Below, one piece after another: positions 1 through 12,103 of a DNA stretch of 64,000 nt (position 1 is the stretch's first letter; every line of letters starts with the position of its first letter). The stretch comes from Prillingera fragicola (lineage: Eukaryota; Basidiomycota; Tremellomycetes; Trichosporonales; Trichosporonaceae), in the NCBI GenBank assembly GCA_002335605.1, contig BEDY01000001.1, positions 558,001-622,000 of the forward strand. The letters run 5' to 3'. The position numbers and the translations under genes were made by a program. The notes beneath the pieces are model-generated. The model saw only the letters and a program-made list of their open reading frames with translations. It had not been told where the DNA came from and searched no databases.

Positions 1-105
1 TTGGCTTCCTTTTGACAGGTCACACGACACTCTGACCACCCCAGCATATGCTCACACCAACCACTCACACCCTCTTACTTCTTTTCCCACCCACTCCGCC
101 CTGCT
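1..105. other. Left-edge leader, no gene seen
   Basis: C/T-rich sequence immediately upstream of the first gene; it looks like a fungal promoter or 5' leader. No coding feature is visible. The window edge cuts off anything further upstream. Confidence 0.4.
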
Positions 106-1629
106 ATGCTTTCCCAACCCTCTCCAACCGCGCAACCATCGCACGCCCCGCCACTCGTGCCCTCTTCCATTCACTCGCGCAGGCAGCTCGGTTCAGGGTC
201 GTCTCACATGCCAGCTGCCGAGGTGCATCAATGGCGAAAGCGCAAACAGGATGGCTCTGAAGTCGAGAGCAGTACCGTGGGGCTTGGGAAGGAGTTGCAG
301 CGGGGAAGGCCAAGAGCATGCGTGAGTTCTGTAAGTCAGGTGGAATAGCAGGTACTCAAGCTGACCAGCAGAAGGAGATTGGTGTTGCTGGGCCACCCCA
401 TGACTCGTCGCAAACGGACGCATCGCCACCATCCAAGGCTCATCGTCTGGCAACCTCTTCCTTTGGCGGACTGGGTAACACTCTTCTTCCAGAGATGCAA
501 GACCAGCTCCCATCCTCCTGGAATCGACCCCTCACACCCCTCTCTGAGATCTTTGCAGATGCCATTGACGACCTCCCCTTTAGTGCCACCTCCCCGAACC
601 CACACCACGAGTGGCTCGACACCCTCGCCTTGGACCCTTCTCCCTTTGCCCTACGCTTCCAAAGCGACACTCTAGTTGCAAAGACAAACGAGCCCAATCC
701 CTTCCTCGTCCCAGGAGACACAACCATCTCGACAGCAATCCCCTCACGCCGCAAGCTCTCCCTTACGCGCTCCGCCCCATTCCACCCCTCAACGCGACCC
801 GGCACGCCAATCCCAAACACGACAGCCTCAGTCTCCGCTCCCTTCCTACCCTATGCTGAGGAGCAACCACTCGACCTCCCCAGCACACCGAATCTGTCAC
901 CCAGTAATTGCTCCCCTCCACCTCCAGCCGACTGGGAGCTCGAGGTCGCTCGCGGCCTGCCTCCGCGCTTCCGCGAACCCTCCTTCTCCCCACTCGCGCA
1001 CCTTGGCTCCTCCCCGACAATCCTCCAGCCTCGTCCCGTAGCGCCAGTCCAGCCTCGCCCGGCATGGCTCGACCTGCCCGAAATGGACTGGGACCCGTTC
1101 GGTTTCCACGCCGCCCAGGCTTTGACTTACCGTAGGTCGCCACACGACTCGGTTCTGACAGCCCAGAACACAAGCCCGTCACGTACCACCCCTCAGAGCC
1201 CGACACGCCACCACGCCACACACAATACTGGAACAGAAAGCCATCGTCGCCAATCACATTCTCCTCATCGAGCCCAGAAGTCCCGGCGCGACAAGAACCC
1301 GCACACGACTCTGACTCGGTACCAAACCCCGCACCTACACACAGAAGGGGCCGGACCAAACGCGGAATCTGGCGCGGCGCACGGGCCATGGCGCGCATGG
1401 CTGGTGTCGAGGACTTGCCTGGTGCGCCGTCGCCAGAGCCCGAAGAGGGGGATGCGGAGCCTGAACCCCCCGCGCAAGCTAGCAGCCCCGAGCTCAGTGA
1501 GGTGAGTTGTGCAATCATTGGGTGTTTCTGAATCAGCAGGAGGCGCTGCAGGCGCGCGCAAAGCGGATCGCGCACTATGCCGATCTCGCAGCAAACTATG
1601 AGTTACGTGTAGAGTATGTTTGGGGATAG
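106..1629 (+). CDS. Uncharacterised Pro/Ser-rich protein
   Basis: I do not recognise this protein. The model has four exons, 106-321, 372-1131, 1167-1501 and 1537-1629, giving about 467 residues. Intron 1 could start at 322 or 331 (both in phase). The 35-nt second intron (1132-1166) carries a CTGAC branch site. Intron 3 can end at 1536 or 1539. Reading frame stays open across all joins, which supports the model. The middle is low-complexity and rich in Pro, Ser, Thr and Arg, typical of a disordered regulatory protein. The last 80 residues are different: a basic patch (RRGRTKR), an acidic stretch (PEPEEGD) and a predicted helix rich in Ala/Tyr ending in VEYVWG, so the conserved part is probably C-terminal. 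No signal peptide or membrane segment is seen. It is convergent with the LOR gene downstream. Confidence 0.6.
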
Positions 1630-1892
1630 TTGCCGATGATTCAAACGCGTCCGCCGCTTAGGCGTTTGGACGTCGAAGTTGTCGGCTGGATCCTTCCGCC
1701 GAAAGTGTACCTGTGTGCGGTCCGTTTCACAGAATAAGCTGAGTTTGAGCCGAGACGTGGCAGGATGCCGAACATCAGTTTCGTGGGCATCATCTGGGCC
1801 GGTAGCTTGTATGAAAGATGTAGCAATAACAATTACCTGGTGCATCCATGTATATTACCCAGTATATTAAGTGATGTGTGGCTGTATCGCGC
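1630..1892. other. Convergent intergenic gap
   Basis: 263 bp between the 3' ends of two convergent genes. It presumably holds both poly(A) regions. I see no gene or structured element. Confidence 0.4.
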
Positions 1893-2721
1893 CTAGTTGT
1901 CCTCGTTGACGACCTCGTCAAAGCAGATGCAGACGGCGGCGATGAGTGAGATGTCAACGCCGGGGGCGATGGTGACGTGGTACTGTGTATGTCAGCTTTT
2001 GCACTTGCGAGAAACCCGTTCTTGACAGCGAGCGCTCCTTGGACGAGGTCCGAATCAAGTGAACGTACAGTCTGCTTGTCGGCGGCCATGTCGGCGACGG
2101 TGACGAGCTTGCGCGAGATGTGCGCGAGGGGGGTGCCGGTAGCAAGGGTAATGTTGGCGGAAGCGCCAAACAGGTCACCGTGGAGCTCGACAATCTGCTC
2201 TTTGTCGTGCTCGTCGACAATGGTAGCGCGGAGCTTCGAACCCTCTGTGACATGTTAGTTTCCAGGACAGTGTGTGGCAGACAGCAGGACGCACTCGACC
2301 ACTTTTTCTTGACCTTGAGGACCTCCTTGTTATGCTCGGTCGAGCAGACAATGGTCTTGTGGATGGCGATCATAGACTCGGCCATGTTGTACAGCATCTT
2401 GCCGTCGGCGTCGTAAAGGTCTGAATTTAGTACTAGCGGCGGACGGGTGGACTCACGCTTGCGGTCGTGCAACGAAACAGTCTTGCCCTTGCACTTCATG
2501 ACCGACTTGTTGGTGGCCGAGTCCTTAATGGAAAAGTCGTCCTGCCCCTCGTCAGTACTGCTATGTCGTCAGGGGAGACTCACGCCGGACATGGACCAAG
2601 CCTGCTCCTTGAGGGTGAGGGTAGTAGCCACATTGCGGACCATGTGGGGGTAGATGGCGACCTGGGGGGTGACGGGGAGCAGGTCGGTGCTGCGCGCGTG
2701 GAACATGTCAGTGACGCCCAT
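1893..2721 (-). CDS. LURP-one-related (LOR/Tubby-like C-terminal fold) protein
   Basis: About 204 residues from five exons. The start at 2721 gives MGVTDMFHARS, followed by exons running through VMKCKGKTVSLHDRK, LYDADGKMLYNM, and a C-terminal helix with GVDISLIAAVCICFDEVV. The order of beta-strand pieces (a 'core of modified residue, LYDADGK, K-T-I-V' repeat) and the hydrophobic final helix preceded by PGVD match the LOR family (DUF567), which has the same 12-strand barrel with central helix as Tubby and phospholipid scramblases. The biochemical role of fungal members is unknown; membrane phosphoinositide binding is only a family-level guess. Introns have canonical GTGAGT-type donors and CTGAC/CTAAC branch sites. 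It is divergent from the MFS gene at 3299. Confidence 0.75.
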
Positions 2722-3298
2722 GATGGATAAAACGTGAGTCAGTGAGTGTAATGTACAGAAATGAACAAGATGCACTGCCCGATGTCGTCGACGTCGTGGT
2801 TCTCACAATCCTCGTCGATCGCTAGACGCGTGGCTGACGCGAAATTGAAGCTAAAACGGGTCGAGGCTGAAACAGGGCTGGTTGTGTGGGGCTCCAGGTC
2901 GATTCCGTTGATCCTTGACCTCGGTATAATGCATATGCATCACGTGACTATCTTTGGTCTCCCCACTGGTTTTCGGGTGGCTTCGGCCGACAGGCTCACC
3001 TAAGCAATGCCTTTGCAATGGGGAGCAGCATGTCGGCACAGAGTCGATTCTCTAGTCATGTGTGCAGCTTATCGAGTAGAATGGGGTGCTAGTCAGGACA
3101 GGTTTCTAGTAAGCCGAGATACACCGAGCCGAGAGCTCAGAGTCTGCCGCAGTGACAGTCCGCACCAGCATCAAGGTTAGACTTGTTCAATGTCTCATTG
3201 CGCATATAATACACTTTGCAATCTGTCCATCTCGGCCTCTATGGCTCCGCACCATTCATCAACACACATACCCCCTGTCCGATTGCCACACACCTGCC
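2722..3298. promoter_or_regulatory. Shared divergent promoter (LOR / MFS transporter)
   Basis: 577 bp between two divergent starts. A palindromic-looking ATGCATATGCAT-type stretch lies near 2925-2940 and a CACGTGAC E-box lies next to it at about 2941. No convincing coding sequence in either strand. Confidence 0.4.
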
Positions 3299-5554
3299 AT
3301 GTCATCTCTGCCCACCGATCGGGCGGACGCTGCGGTAGAAGGCTCGCTCGTCCGCGCGCCATCTCACGGCAACGATGGCGACGACGACGGCGAATCTGTG
3401 CACTCACATCATGCACGGTTTGCTGCGCAGATCGCCGAGGAGCGCCCTCCAACACCTCGACCGGTCATTGACATTGAGCACATGCCTGTCGACGATGACC
3501 CACGAGAGTGGCCAGAACGGAAGAAGAATCTCGTGCTCCTCCTCATGACCATTGCTGTTGTCAGTACACATGAATGCCCACACACACAAGCGGCTGACGT
3601 GATGGCAGCTTGGACCCATGATTTCGCCATCCGTCTTCAACCCAGTGCTCGACGAGGTCCGAAATGACATGCACAGCACAGATACACAAATTGGCCTGAC
3701 CCTGTCCATTTACATTCTGTGAGTCGTAATCTACAAGCATCGTACGGCCAATGCTGAATGATGTGCAAGGCTGCAAGGCTGCGTTCCCGTCATTTGGGCT
3801 CCAATCGGTAAGTACAAAAATAGTAAAAAACAAAATAGCGGGGGAAAGTAGCGGGCGAGTTGCAATACTGACGCACATAGCCGAGATCTTTGGACGCAAA
3901 GTAGGTACCAGTCATGCTGAACCAGGTTATGAGATGCTAACACTCGACGCAGCCAGTCTACCTGGTATCGTTTGTAGTACGTATCACAAGGCCCTGGATA
4001 AGTAAGGGAGACGCTGACTTTCGCAGCTATACACAGTCGGATCAGCTGTCGGCTCTCGCTCGGTGAGTCACTACCCCAGTCGCCGTGTGCCACATTCAGC
4101 TGAGTCGTGCCACTCGCACCTCTCCCATGCATGACTGGCAGCATGAACAGCCCCGCTAACCACGGCAGCCCAACATGCACGTCCTCATCGGTATGCGCTG
4201 CCTGCAAGCCCTCGGCAGCTCGGCTGTCCTCTCCTCTGGCGCAGGCAGTCTGGCCGACATGTTTGAAATCAAGGAACGAGGTCGCAAACTCGGCTGGTTC
4301 TATGGTGTCCCCATGATGGGACCTTGCTTTGGGCCTCTCATCGGTGGTGCGCTCGGAAACGCTTATGGCTGGCGAAGTACGCTGTACTTTCTCGCCGTGT
4401 TCGCAGCAATAATGACGATTGCGTTCGTGTTTTTCCCCGACACATGGCGGAAAGAGCGGTCAAGGGTATATCAGAAGGCGATCGCCGACCAGGTCAAGCG
4501 CCAGCTCAAAGCCGAGAGGCACGCTGCCAAGAAACGCCAGCGCAAGCTCAACCACGGCCTCCCCTCGACTGCTGCCACACCCGAGATGACCAACCCGGGT
4601 ACGCCTGTTAGTGGCGCGCAGACGCCCATCGCGAGCAGTATTGGCGAGCACGACGTCGATGCCGAGCTCGGAGGCTCTCCACGGAAACCAGCCAGTCGCT
4701 GGCGCATGATCATTCCCTTTGGCAAGAAGGAGGACGATGGCGAGCCTAGGCCGTCGTTGCGCGACATTAACCCTGTTCCGACATTTATAAGCATCTTCCA
4801 CTCCCCGACAAACGCCATTGTCTTGTTCGCCTCTGGCCTTCTTTTTGCTGCGCAGTACACGACGACATACACTGCGTCCCTCACCTTCTCCCAGCCGCCG
4901 TACAATTACAACCCGCTCATTGTGGGCATCACCCTCCTCGCGTTTGGCGGTGGCAACGTCCTGGGGACTGTGCTGGGTGGAAGGTACTCGGACTGGTATC
5001 TGAAGCGCGCGACAGCAGCCAACGGCGGCATCTCGATCCCCGAGATGCGTCTGCGCTGCACCCTTATCGGCCATCCGCTCATCATCGCCTCGTACCTGGT
5101 CTGGGCATGGACAACGGACAAGAAAGTCATGATCGCCGGACCGGTCGTCGCGCTCGTGTCGGCGGGCTTCTCCCTCATGTTTGTGTATTCGAGCACGCTG
5201 GCCTACCTCGTCGACTCGAACCCAGGCCGTTCCGCCTCTGCCGTGTCGTGCAATTCGTTTATGCGTGGTGTCTTTGCCTGCATCATGTCGCAGGTGGCAC
5301 TGCCAATTCAGCGTGGCATCGGTGACGGAGGGCTGTACACGCTCTTTGCTGGACTCTTGTGCTTGTCGTGTGCTGGTCTATTCTATGTGGCCATGAGGGG
5401 CGACAAGCTGCGGACTGGTGACTACAAGTTCTCCAAGAAGAATCGCGAGGCACGCAAACCCAAAGTCAAAAAGCTGCCCAGTGACAATGGGAGCGAAATC
5501 ACTGCCAACTCGGTCATGGAGGCGAAGGATGAGCGGAGAGAGGAGAAAGCCTAA
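3299..5554 (+). CDS. MFS transporter, DHA1 (Qdr/Aqr/Dtr-like) drug:H+ antiporter
   Basis: Predicted 624-residue polytopic membrane protein in seven exons (3299-3559, 3609-3718, 3770-3807, 3881-3900, 3953-3976, 4027-4062, 4169-5554). Two exons are only 20 and 24 nt. After an acidic cytosolic N-terminus ending PREWPERKKN the first six membrane segments follow; the loop 2-3 signature reads APIAEIFGRK and segment 5 has the antiporter-type PMMGPCFGPLIGG. A long charged cytosolic loop (about 120 residues, with KKRQRK and phospho-rich Ser/Thr) separates the halves, as in yeast Qdr/Aqr1/Dtr1. The C-terminus is Lys-rich and cytosolic. Expected role is proton-coupled export of drugs, amino acids or polyamines at the plasma membrane; substrate cannot be told from sequence. 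Confidence 0.88.
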
Positions 5555-5839
5555 GAGGTATCTAGCATTTAACAATCTTTGTGTAACTAGTAGACTTGTA
5601 TAGACCAATGCATATGCTGAAGAGCAAGTGGTTGGAGGACAAGGTTGTATGGCGGCACAAGATTGATGTCATTACGTCTGTGCCTCATTTGTTTTGCCGG
5701 ATTGGGAAATTCCCCGTCATTGCTGCAGGCTGCAGGAATAATCAACAACTGGACAACTGTGATCACTCTCCCAATAGTCTCATCACTCTCTCTCCCTCTT
5801 GCATCCACCCCTCTGTCTTGCCCCATCCCCCATTTCACC

Positions 5840-7050
5840 ATGGCGAGCATCCTCCGCTCATCAATCTTCTCCTCCGTGTTAAGGGCGGAGGGCGTTCGCG
5901 CCTTCTCGGCCTCGGCGCACGCTTTCAAGATGGCTGGTGAGTGAACAACCCAGACGAGCATGTCACACGCCGCGGTTTGCCATTGTGCACCACTCTTGTG
6001 ACCTTGCCAACACGCCTGCATCCATCCCCTCGAGCGTTACAGTCGCTAACGATAGTCCCTTTTGCACTCTAACCCGGCCTGCACTCGCTCGCAATGCATC
6101 CCTCGTTACTCCTTCGCATCCCCCGACTGCGGCAACGTTTCAGCTGCCGACGCGCCTAAGAAGAGCAGCAAGGCCAAGGCCCCCGATGCGCTTGCTAAGG
6201 CCAAGGCTGCCTCCAAGAACGCTCAGCTGTCTGAGAAGGAACAGGCTAAGAAGCTCAAGGAGGCGGCAAGGGCCGAGAAGGTCAGGCTGGCAGAGGAGGC
6301 CAAGGCGGCAAAGGCTGCCGAGAAGGCTGCAAAGTCCGCCGAGAAGGCTGCCAAGAAGCTGGAAAAGGCCCAGGTTGCCGCGCTGCCCAAGCTCCCCAAG
6401 GCGGCTGCATCGGCGTACATGGTCTGGTTCAAGGAGTTTTTCAACGCGAACCGCGAAGAGTTTACCCAGCTCGTGGAGGGCAAGATCCACTTGTCCAAGA
6501 TTTCGCAGCTTGCGTCGGCAAAGTGGCAATCCATGAGCGACGCCGACCGCCAGCCCTACGAGGAACAGTCGCGCAAGAACCAGGTCGCCTACAGGGCCGA
6601 GTACACCAAGTTCTACGAGTCTCTTGACCCCAAGACCCGCCACGCCCTTGAGAAGAAGATCAAGCGCAAGCTCAAGGCGCCCAGCGGCTTCAAGGCTGCA
6701 AAGATTGAGATGCGCGACCGTCCCGGAAACCCCGGAAAGCCCGGCAGCGCTTTCTTCGAGTTCCTGAGCTCGATCCGTGAGGAGCTCATGAACGACCCCG
6801 CCCTCGCTCCTGCAAAGGACGACCAGTCGCCCCTCAAGATCCACATGGAGGTCGCGCGTCTAGGCGGTGAGCGCTGGAGGGCACTCTCGGCGTCCGAGAA
6901 GGAGGTGAGTTTTCGAGTGGAGAGGACAAGTGGTGCAATGTCTCCCTGTCGGCATTCAATTGTGCATGAGCTGACTCTCTCTTTCAGGAATGGCAGACCA
7001 AGACCACCGAGAAGAAGAGGATCTACGACGAGTGGGTCAAGACGCAGTAG
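5840..7050 (+). CDS. Mitochondrial HMG-box DNA-packaging protein (Abf2/TFAM-like)
   Basis: 306 residues in three exons (5840-5936, 6144-6904, 6988-7050). Exon 1 encodes an amphipathic, Arg-containing presequence (MASILRSSIFSSVLRAEGVRAFSASAH), a strong mitochondrial targeting signal. A long Lys/Ala/Glu-rich coiled-coil-like linker follows, then two HMG boxes: the first around AYMVWFKEFF...KWQSMSDADRQPYEE, the second around SAFFEFLSSIREE...GERWRALSASEKEEWQTK. This layout matches fungal mitochondrial nucleoid proteins, which bend and compact mtDNA; the same window also holds MIP1. Intron 1 is about 207 nt, long for this genome. Close paralogs such as nuclear HMGB are less likely because of the presequence. 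Confidence 0.85.
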
Positions 7051-7831
7051 ATGGTTGGATGCAGCATTACCCCTCAGGCGCGTGCGGCGACAGTCCTGCC
7101 GGCATTGTTGGTGTTTGACTGGTCGACCTGGCGTCAACAGGACTGTTGCAGCTGATCTGCGTGCACTGGTGCGAGAGGTCATCTGCAAATTGGTCCAATA
7201 TCCTTTAGATACAAGACATGTACACACCTCTGCCATACAGCTCGGCATCGACATGCCCGTCTTGACTTGAAGACAGGCCCTATCAGCGAGTACTCTCCAA
7301 CAATGCAATCTCGCTGCGGTCGGCCCGGACAGTTGACGGAAACATGAGCACTGTTGCCCACTTACGCTGCGGCTTGTGTGGGTTATCCTGCCCCAAAATT
7401 CTGGGTAGCAGTGTGTATGTACCAACCTGACAGCTCGTGGGAGTCATACATGCCTAGTCTTGCTCTGTCCGAGCTGTGCATGGCTCAGTGCATGTACACT
7501 GTACGGTGGCAAACAACGTTCGCAGCATTAGGCACTTTGGATTTCAGGGTGATGTGCTGCCTGCGGGGCTGGGGTGGAAATGTCCCGCCAACTGTGATCG
7601 AAGCACGATGCAACAGCGTGGAGCAGTGTTGTTCAACTACTCTGTCTCTCCACTCTTGTCAACAGTCGCGTGCATTGCCGAAGAGCAACCCAAACCCCAG
7701 CAGGAATCAGTTTTACGTGTCAGGACGTACGATTGCATACGCAAAGGGCAACCGCGTCCTCACTCGCCGACCGGGGACCGCCCCTTCCTCCCCAACCACC
7801 GCTCTCGCAGCTGGCACCAGCACAGAGCGCA
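7051..7831. promoter_or_regulatory. Intergenic region, probable promoter of the NIPA gene
   Basis: 781 bp between two co-directional genes. It should hold the HMG-box gene poly(A) region and the next promoter. Open frames here have no coding character I can support. Confidence 0.35.
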
Positions 7832-9944
7832 ATGGGCATTCCCGTTGTGCTCGCCATTTTCGTCGGCCTGGCATGCTCATTCATCCAGAGCTTGGGTATG
7901 TCTCCACCACTCTCCCCATCCAGCTGCTAATGCCGCACGCAGGCCTCACGGTCCAGCGCAAGTCCCACCTCCAGGACGAGGCCCTGCCGCCCGACGAGCG
8001 GAAACGCGCCGTGCGCCGCCCACTGTGGATTGCGGGGTTTGCAGTCTACATATCGAGTAATGTGTTTGGGTCAGGTGAGTACGGCACTGCCGCTGTGACG
8101 CTGGAGCCAGCTGGCCATCATGCCGCAACTCGTTGTGGTGGCTTGTGGCTGGGCGTGGCTTGCCTGTCCGAGCGCGCCGCTCTTGTGTACGCTGCTGACA
8201 TGTTATAGTGTTTCAAATCGGCGCACTTCCAATCGTGGTGCTTGCGCCGCTTGGCGGCGTGTCTCTGCTGTGGAACTCGCTGCTGGCTCATGTCCTGCTA
8301 GGCGAGGGCTTTACCAGCGCCATGATGATGGGCACGGTTCTCATCGCGACTGGGGCCGTGTTGATCGCCATTTTTGGCGTCGTCCCCGATGGGAATCACA
8401 GCTTGGACGAGCTGCTCGAGCTGTGGGTGCGTCCAGCTTTCCTCGTTTTCTTTGCCGCTATTTGCTTTCTAGTCCTCGTCGTGCTCGCTGGCGCCCATGT
8501 GGCCGTCTGGAGATGTGACGCTGCCGAAGGCGCGATCGCACTCGGTGACGAGCCAGTCAGCAACTACGCGTCGCCCCGTGCAGAGATGGCTATTCCTTTC
8601 CGCCCGTCGGCGCTGGCGCAGACCGGCGCCAACGGCGACGACGCCGAGATAGACCCTCTGAGCATGCCTACAAGGGATACAAAGCTCGTTCGATTTGCGA
8701 GTATTGTCGACGACGACCCGTTTGCGCTGCCTTGCGACCCGAGGATTACGCGCACGCGTACCCTTGCTGGATTGGCCTTTGCGGCGGTCAGTGGCACGTT
8801 ATCTGGCATGTGTCTTGTTCTCGCCAAGTCGGCGGTTGAGCTCGTGATTGCGACCATCGACTACTGGCACACTGGCCGGGGAACAAACGAATTTGCGCGT
8901 GTTCAGACTTGGTTCCTCGCTGCTGGTCTAGGCGTGGCGGCGGTTCTGCAGCTCGTGTACCTCAACTACTCGCTGGCGTTTGCGTCACCTGCGCTCGTGT
9001 GCCCGCTCGCTTTCTGCTTCTTCAACATGGTGTCCATCTTTGACGGACTCGTGTTTTACAACCAGCTAGGCCGCCTCGCCACGCACCAGGTCGTGCTTGT
9101 GTCTCTTGGAGTGGCCATTCTGCTTGTCGGCGTGTGGATCGTTTCGGCAATCCAGCCAGCTGGCGACGGTGGCGTCGAAGTCGGTACCTGGGTCGAGGAA
9201 GAAGCTCTGTGCGACGAGCCTCTCGAAGTGCACGACGAAGCGCAAGACGAGCTCGATTATGCAGACGGCGCAACCCTCATAGGTGGCGAGACGCACGACG
9301 AACCAGACTCGCTCCCAGCCTCGCCCGCAGCGACGACTTCTCATCACCCAGCCTTCCCCTCCCCACCTCACATCGACACCGCCGCAGCCCGCTCCGGCTC
9401 CTCCTCGCAGCCCGCCTCTGGTGTCCCTCCATCCCCCCACTCTCCAATGTCACCGACCAACGTCGCACGCCTCGCGCGCCTTCACCGTCGCCCACGCTAC
9501 GGAACACTCATCCCCGAGTTGGCACGCGGCGTCGCCACCCCCGCCGGCTTTGCGTTTGGCATCGGGGCCGCCTCACCGGGCTTTGCCCTCCGCTCCAACT
9601 CGATATCCATTCCACACGACGCCCCGCGCCGCAGCCGCAGCGCAAGCCAGGGCGCCTTCTCACCCCCCTTGGGCTCGGTACTCAACCCGCAGGGCCGCGT
9701 CCAGCGCCGCGACACCTACTCTGGCGTCGCGAGCACGGGCACACCCAGCAGAGGACGGCCGGTCAGCATGCCGCCCCCCCCGGCCGACGAGAGCGTTGCA
9801 GGCCCTCCGGCACCAGAGCCCGAGCACCCGCCACACGTAGGTGCGCAGCAGGTCGAGGACACGCTCGCCGAGTGGGCGGGTGAGACACAGAGCCGCTGGC
9901 GATGGCCGTGGCAGCGCCGCGGCGGTGGTGTCAAGTTGCCTTAG
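7832..9944 (+). CDS. NIPA-family magnesium transporter with long C-terminal tail
   Basis: 643 residues in three exons (7832-7895, 7943-8074, 8209-9944). It begins with a signal-anchor-like segment (MGIPVVLAIFVGLACSFIQSLG), then LTVQRKSH, and motifs typical of NIPA/EamA-like Mg2+ transporters: GALPIVVLAPLGGVSLLWNSLLA, a later SGTLSGMCLVLAKSAVEL, and FASPALVCPLAFCFFNMVSIFDGLVFY. About nine membrane segments are visible. The family moves Mg2+ at the plasma membrane or endosomes. The last 230 residues are Pro/Ser-rich, disordered and end with a WRWPWQRR basic-aromatic patch, roughly doubling the length of animal NIPA proteins. A hydrophilic loop of about 90 residues splits the membrane region. 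Confidence 0.82.
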
Positions 9945-10141
9945 AGATGGTCGGTAGATTTGTTGTACATTGTAAAGACTTGTGCATGCACGCTCGCTCT
10001 TTAGATTGACTGGGTAGGCAGGATGTCGCATCTATTCTTAAGAACCACGACGGGCGAGGCTCTAGCGCCCCGCCGTGTATCCATCTCATATCGACTATTA
10101 CGTCTACACCTCTCTCCGTCACTCTCGCCTGGCACGCCCAC
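9945..10141. other. Short convergent gap
   Basis: 197 bp between the 3' ends of the NIPA gene and WRS1. No gene seen. Confidence 0.4.
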
Positions 10142-12103
10142 TTACAAGGAGACCTGAGCGGCATGGCCAGGAGTAGGGTCGATAGACCGCGTGGGGTCCT
10201 GGAAAGCAGCGACCATCTCGGGGGTAACCTTGGCCTTGCGCTCCTGGAACTCGGCGACGACACCCTGGAGCTTGGCAATGCACTCGTCCTTCATCTGCAC
10301 AGTGCTGAGGGTACCGGCGCGGTACTCGGCGGCAAGGCGTGCCATCTTGTCATCGTCCTCCTCGAAATACGAGAGGTACAGGTAGGCAATGTCGACGTCG
10401 GGGTTGCCGCCGTTGGTCTGGTGGAGCTCCTGGGTCGCGCCACCGCCCGAAAAGGCGTGCTTGCGGATCTTGTTCTTGATCTCGTTCGGCTTGTCGGTGA
10501 GGGTAATGTTCGAGTTGGGGTTCGAGGCCGACATCTTGGTACCAGCGCCCTGGAGCGCCGGCAGGAACTTGGCGTGCAGAAGCGACGGCTTCTTGTACTT
10601 GAGCCTGTCGGCGGCGTCGCGGCAGACCAGGAAGTAGGGGTCCTGGTCAATGGCGCAGGGGATGAGACAAGTAATGTCGGTGCGGCTGCCAAAGATCTGA
10701 GGGAACGAGTTGCAGAACGCAGGTGTGGACTGGATCGCCGCAAAGTGGATCATGCCAACATTGTCGCTGTCGCCGAAACCAAAGACGCCCTTGGACTGCG
10801 AGACGGTTATGGTCTTGGCCATGAGCACGGCGTTGCGGTAAAAGGCCTTGCCAACGTAGTCCAGGTTGGAGAAGATGAACGTCTTCTCGGGCTTGAAGCC
10901 ACACGCGATAATGTCGGCAATGTTGGCCTGGCCCATCTCGTGGTACTTGTCTAGAATCCAGTAGGGCGTGCGCTTGTCCTGGGGGTTCTTCTTGATGAGA
11001 GCCTGCTGCTTCTTCGAGTCACGGTCAAGCAGGTACTTTTCGTCGTCGGTAACCTGGATAACACATGCGCAGTCAAAGACATCCTGGAGCCACGCCGTAA
11101 ACAGGAAGGGGATCAGGTGGCCCATGTGCATCGAGTCGGACGATGGGCCACGGCCAGTGTAAAGGTAGAATGGTTCTCCCTTCTCGTAGCGGTCCAGAAT
11201 CTTGTCAAACTCGCGGTGAGTGTAGAAAGTGCCGCGACGGAGGAGAGGGTGAGGCTTGCGGCCGGTGAGGCGCTCAAAGCGCTCGAGCAGCTCGGGCTGG
11301 ATCTTGGTGGCACCGAAACGGTTAGCAAGCTTGTCGTAGTCACTGATACGTCAGTATAGTCCTCACAATGACTTGCACACTCACATGCCAGTCTCCTTGC
11401 CGTCAGCGTCAACACCGCCCTGCACATCAAAGGGGGTAATCTTCTGCTCCTGAGCTGCAGCCTTCTTGGGAGTCGAAGCGCCAGACCCGGCGGCGGCGGC
11501 GGCAGCTCCAGCAGCCCCGGCAGCAGCAGTAGCGCCCGCAACAGTAGCAGGAGGTCCAGTGCTGCTATAGTCAGCAATGCACGTTCGTTAGCTCCACCGG
11601 CATGGGACTCACGGGCGGGTGTCGCGGCTGAAGCGAGGGTCTGTAGGGCTCTTGACGGCCTCGGGCACGTCGTCGTCAAGCTTGACCTTGTCCCAGTCAC
11701 TCTGGTCAACGCCAATCTTTCCCTTGAAAGTCTCGCGCGAGGCCGACGAGCCACCCTCGTTGGGTCCAAAGATGCGCTCGGGCTGGGGCAAGTTCATGCG
11801 GGCGAGCTGCTCGGAGAGGTCCTGCGACTGGCTCTCTGAGCGCCTGTGGCGTGCGGCCTTTGAGACGGCTTCGGGCTCGGGAAGGTTGAGCTTGGAGAGC
11901 TGGTCGGAAATGTCTCTGTTGGGCTCTTTCTGACGCGGGGCCGGGGCAGAGCTGCTGCCACTGCCAGACGACAAATGGAGGTTGGTGGGCGCAGGAAGGT
12001 CGAGCTGCGACAGCTGCTTAGCGATAGTGTTGGGGGTGAGCTGTCCGGAGCGGACTGGCTCTCCTCCATCGTTGCCGTAGGTGGGGGTGAGGTGACCCGA
12101 CAT
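10142..12103 (-). CDS. WRS1: Cytosolic tryptophanyl-tRNA synthetase with N-terminal repeat extension
   Basis: 623 residues in three exons (12103-11623, 11574-11385, 11342-10142); the introns are 48 and 42 nt with CTGAC-type branch sites. Class I signatures are present: HMGH near residue 294 (HIGH motif) and KMSAS near 490 (KMSKS motif). The core from IDYDKLANRFG onward is a full eukaryotic TrpRS charging tRNA-Trp in the cytosol. Yeast TrpRS is about 430 residues; here about 190 extra N-terminal residues precede it. The extension has two xLTPx boxes and three copies of a motif QL(S/A)x(L/M)(N/D)LPxP at residues 30, 68 and 99, then an acidic part and an Ala-rich linker. No Met occurs in exon 2 before the core, so the extension supplies the start. 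An earlier in-frame start was not used because the codon there is GTG. Confidence 0.92.
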
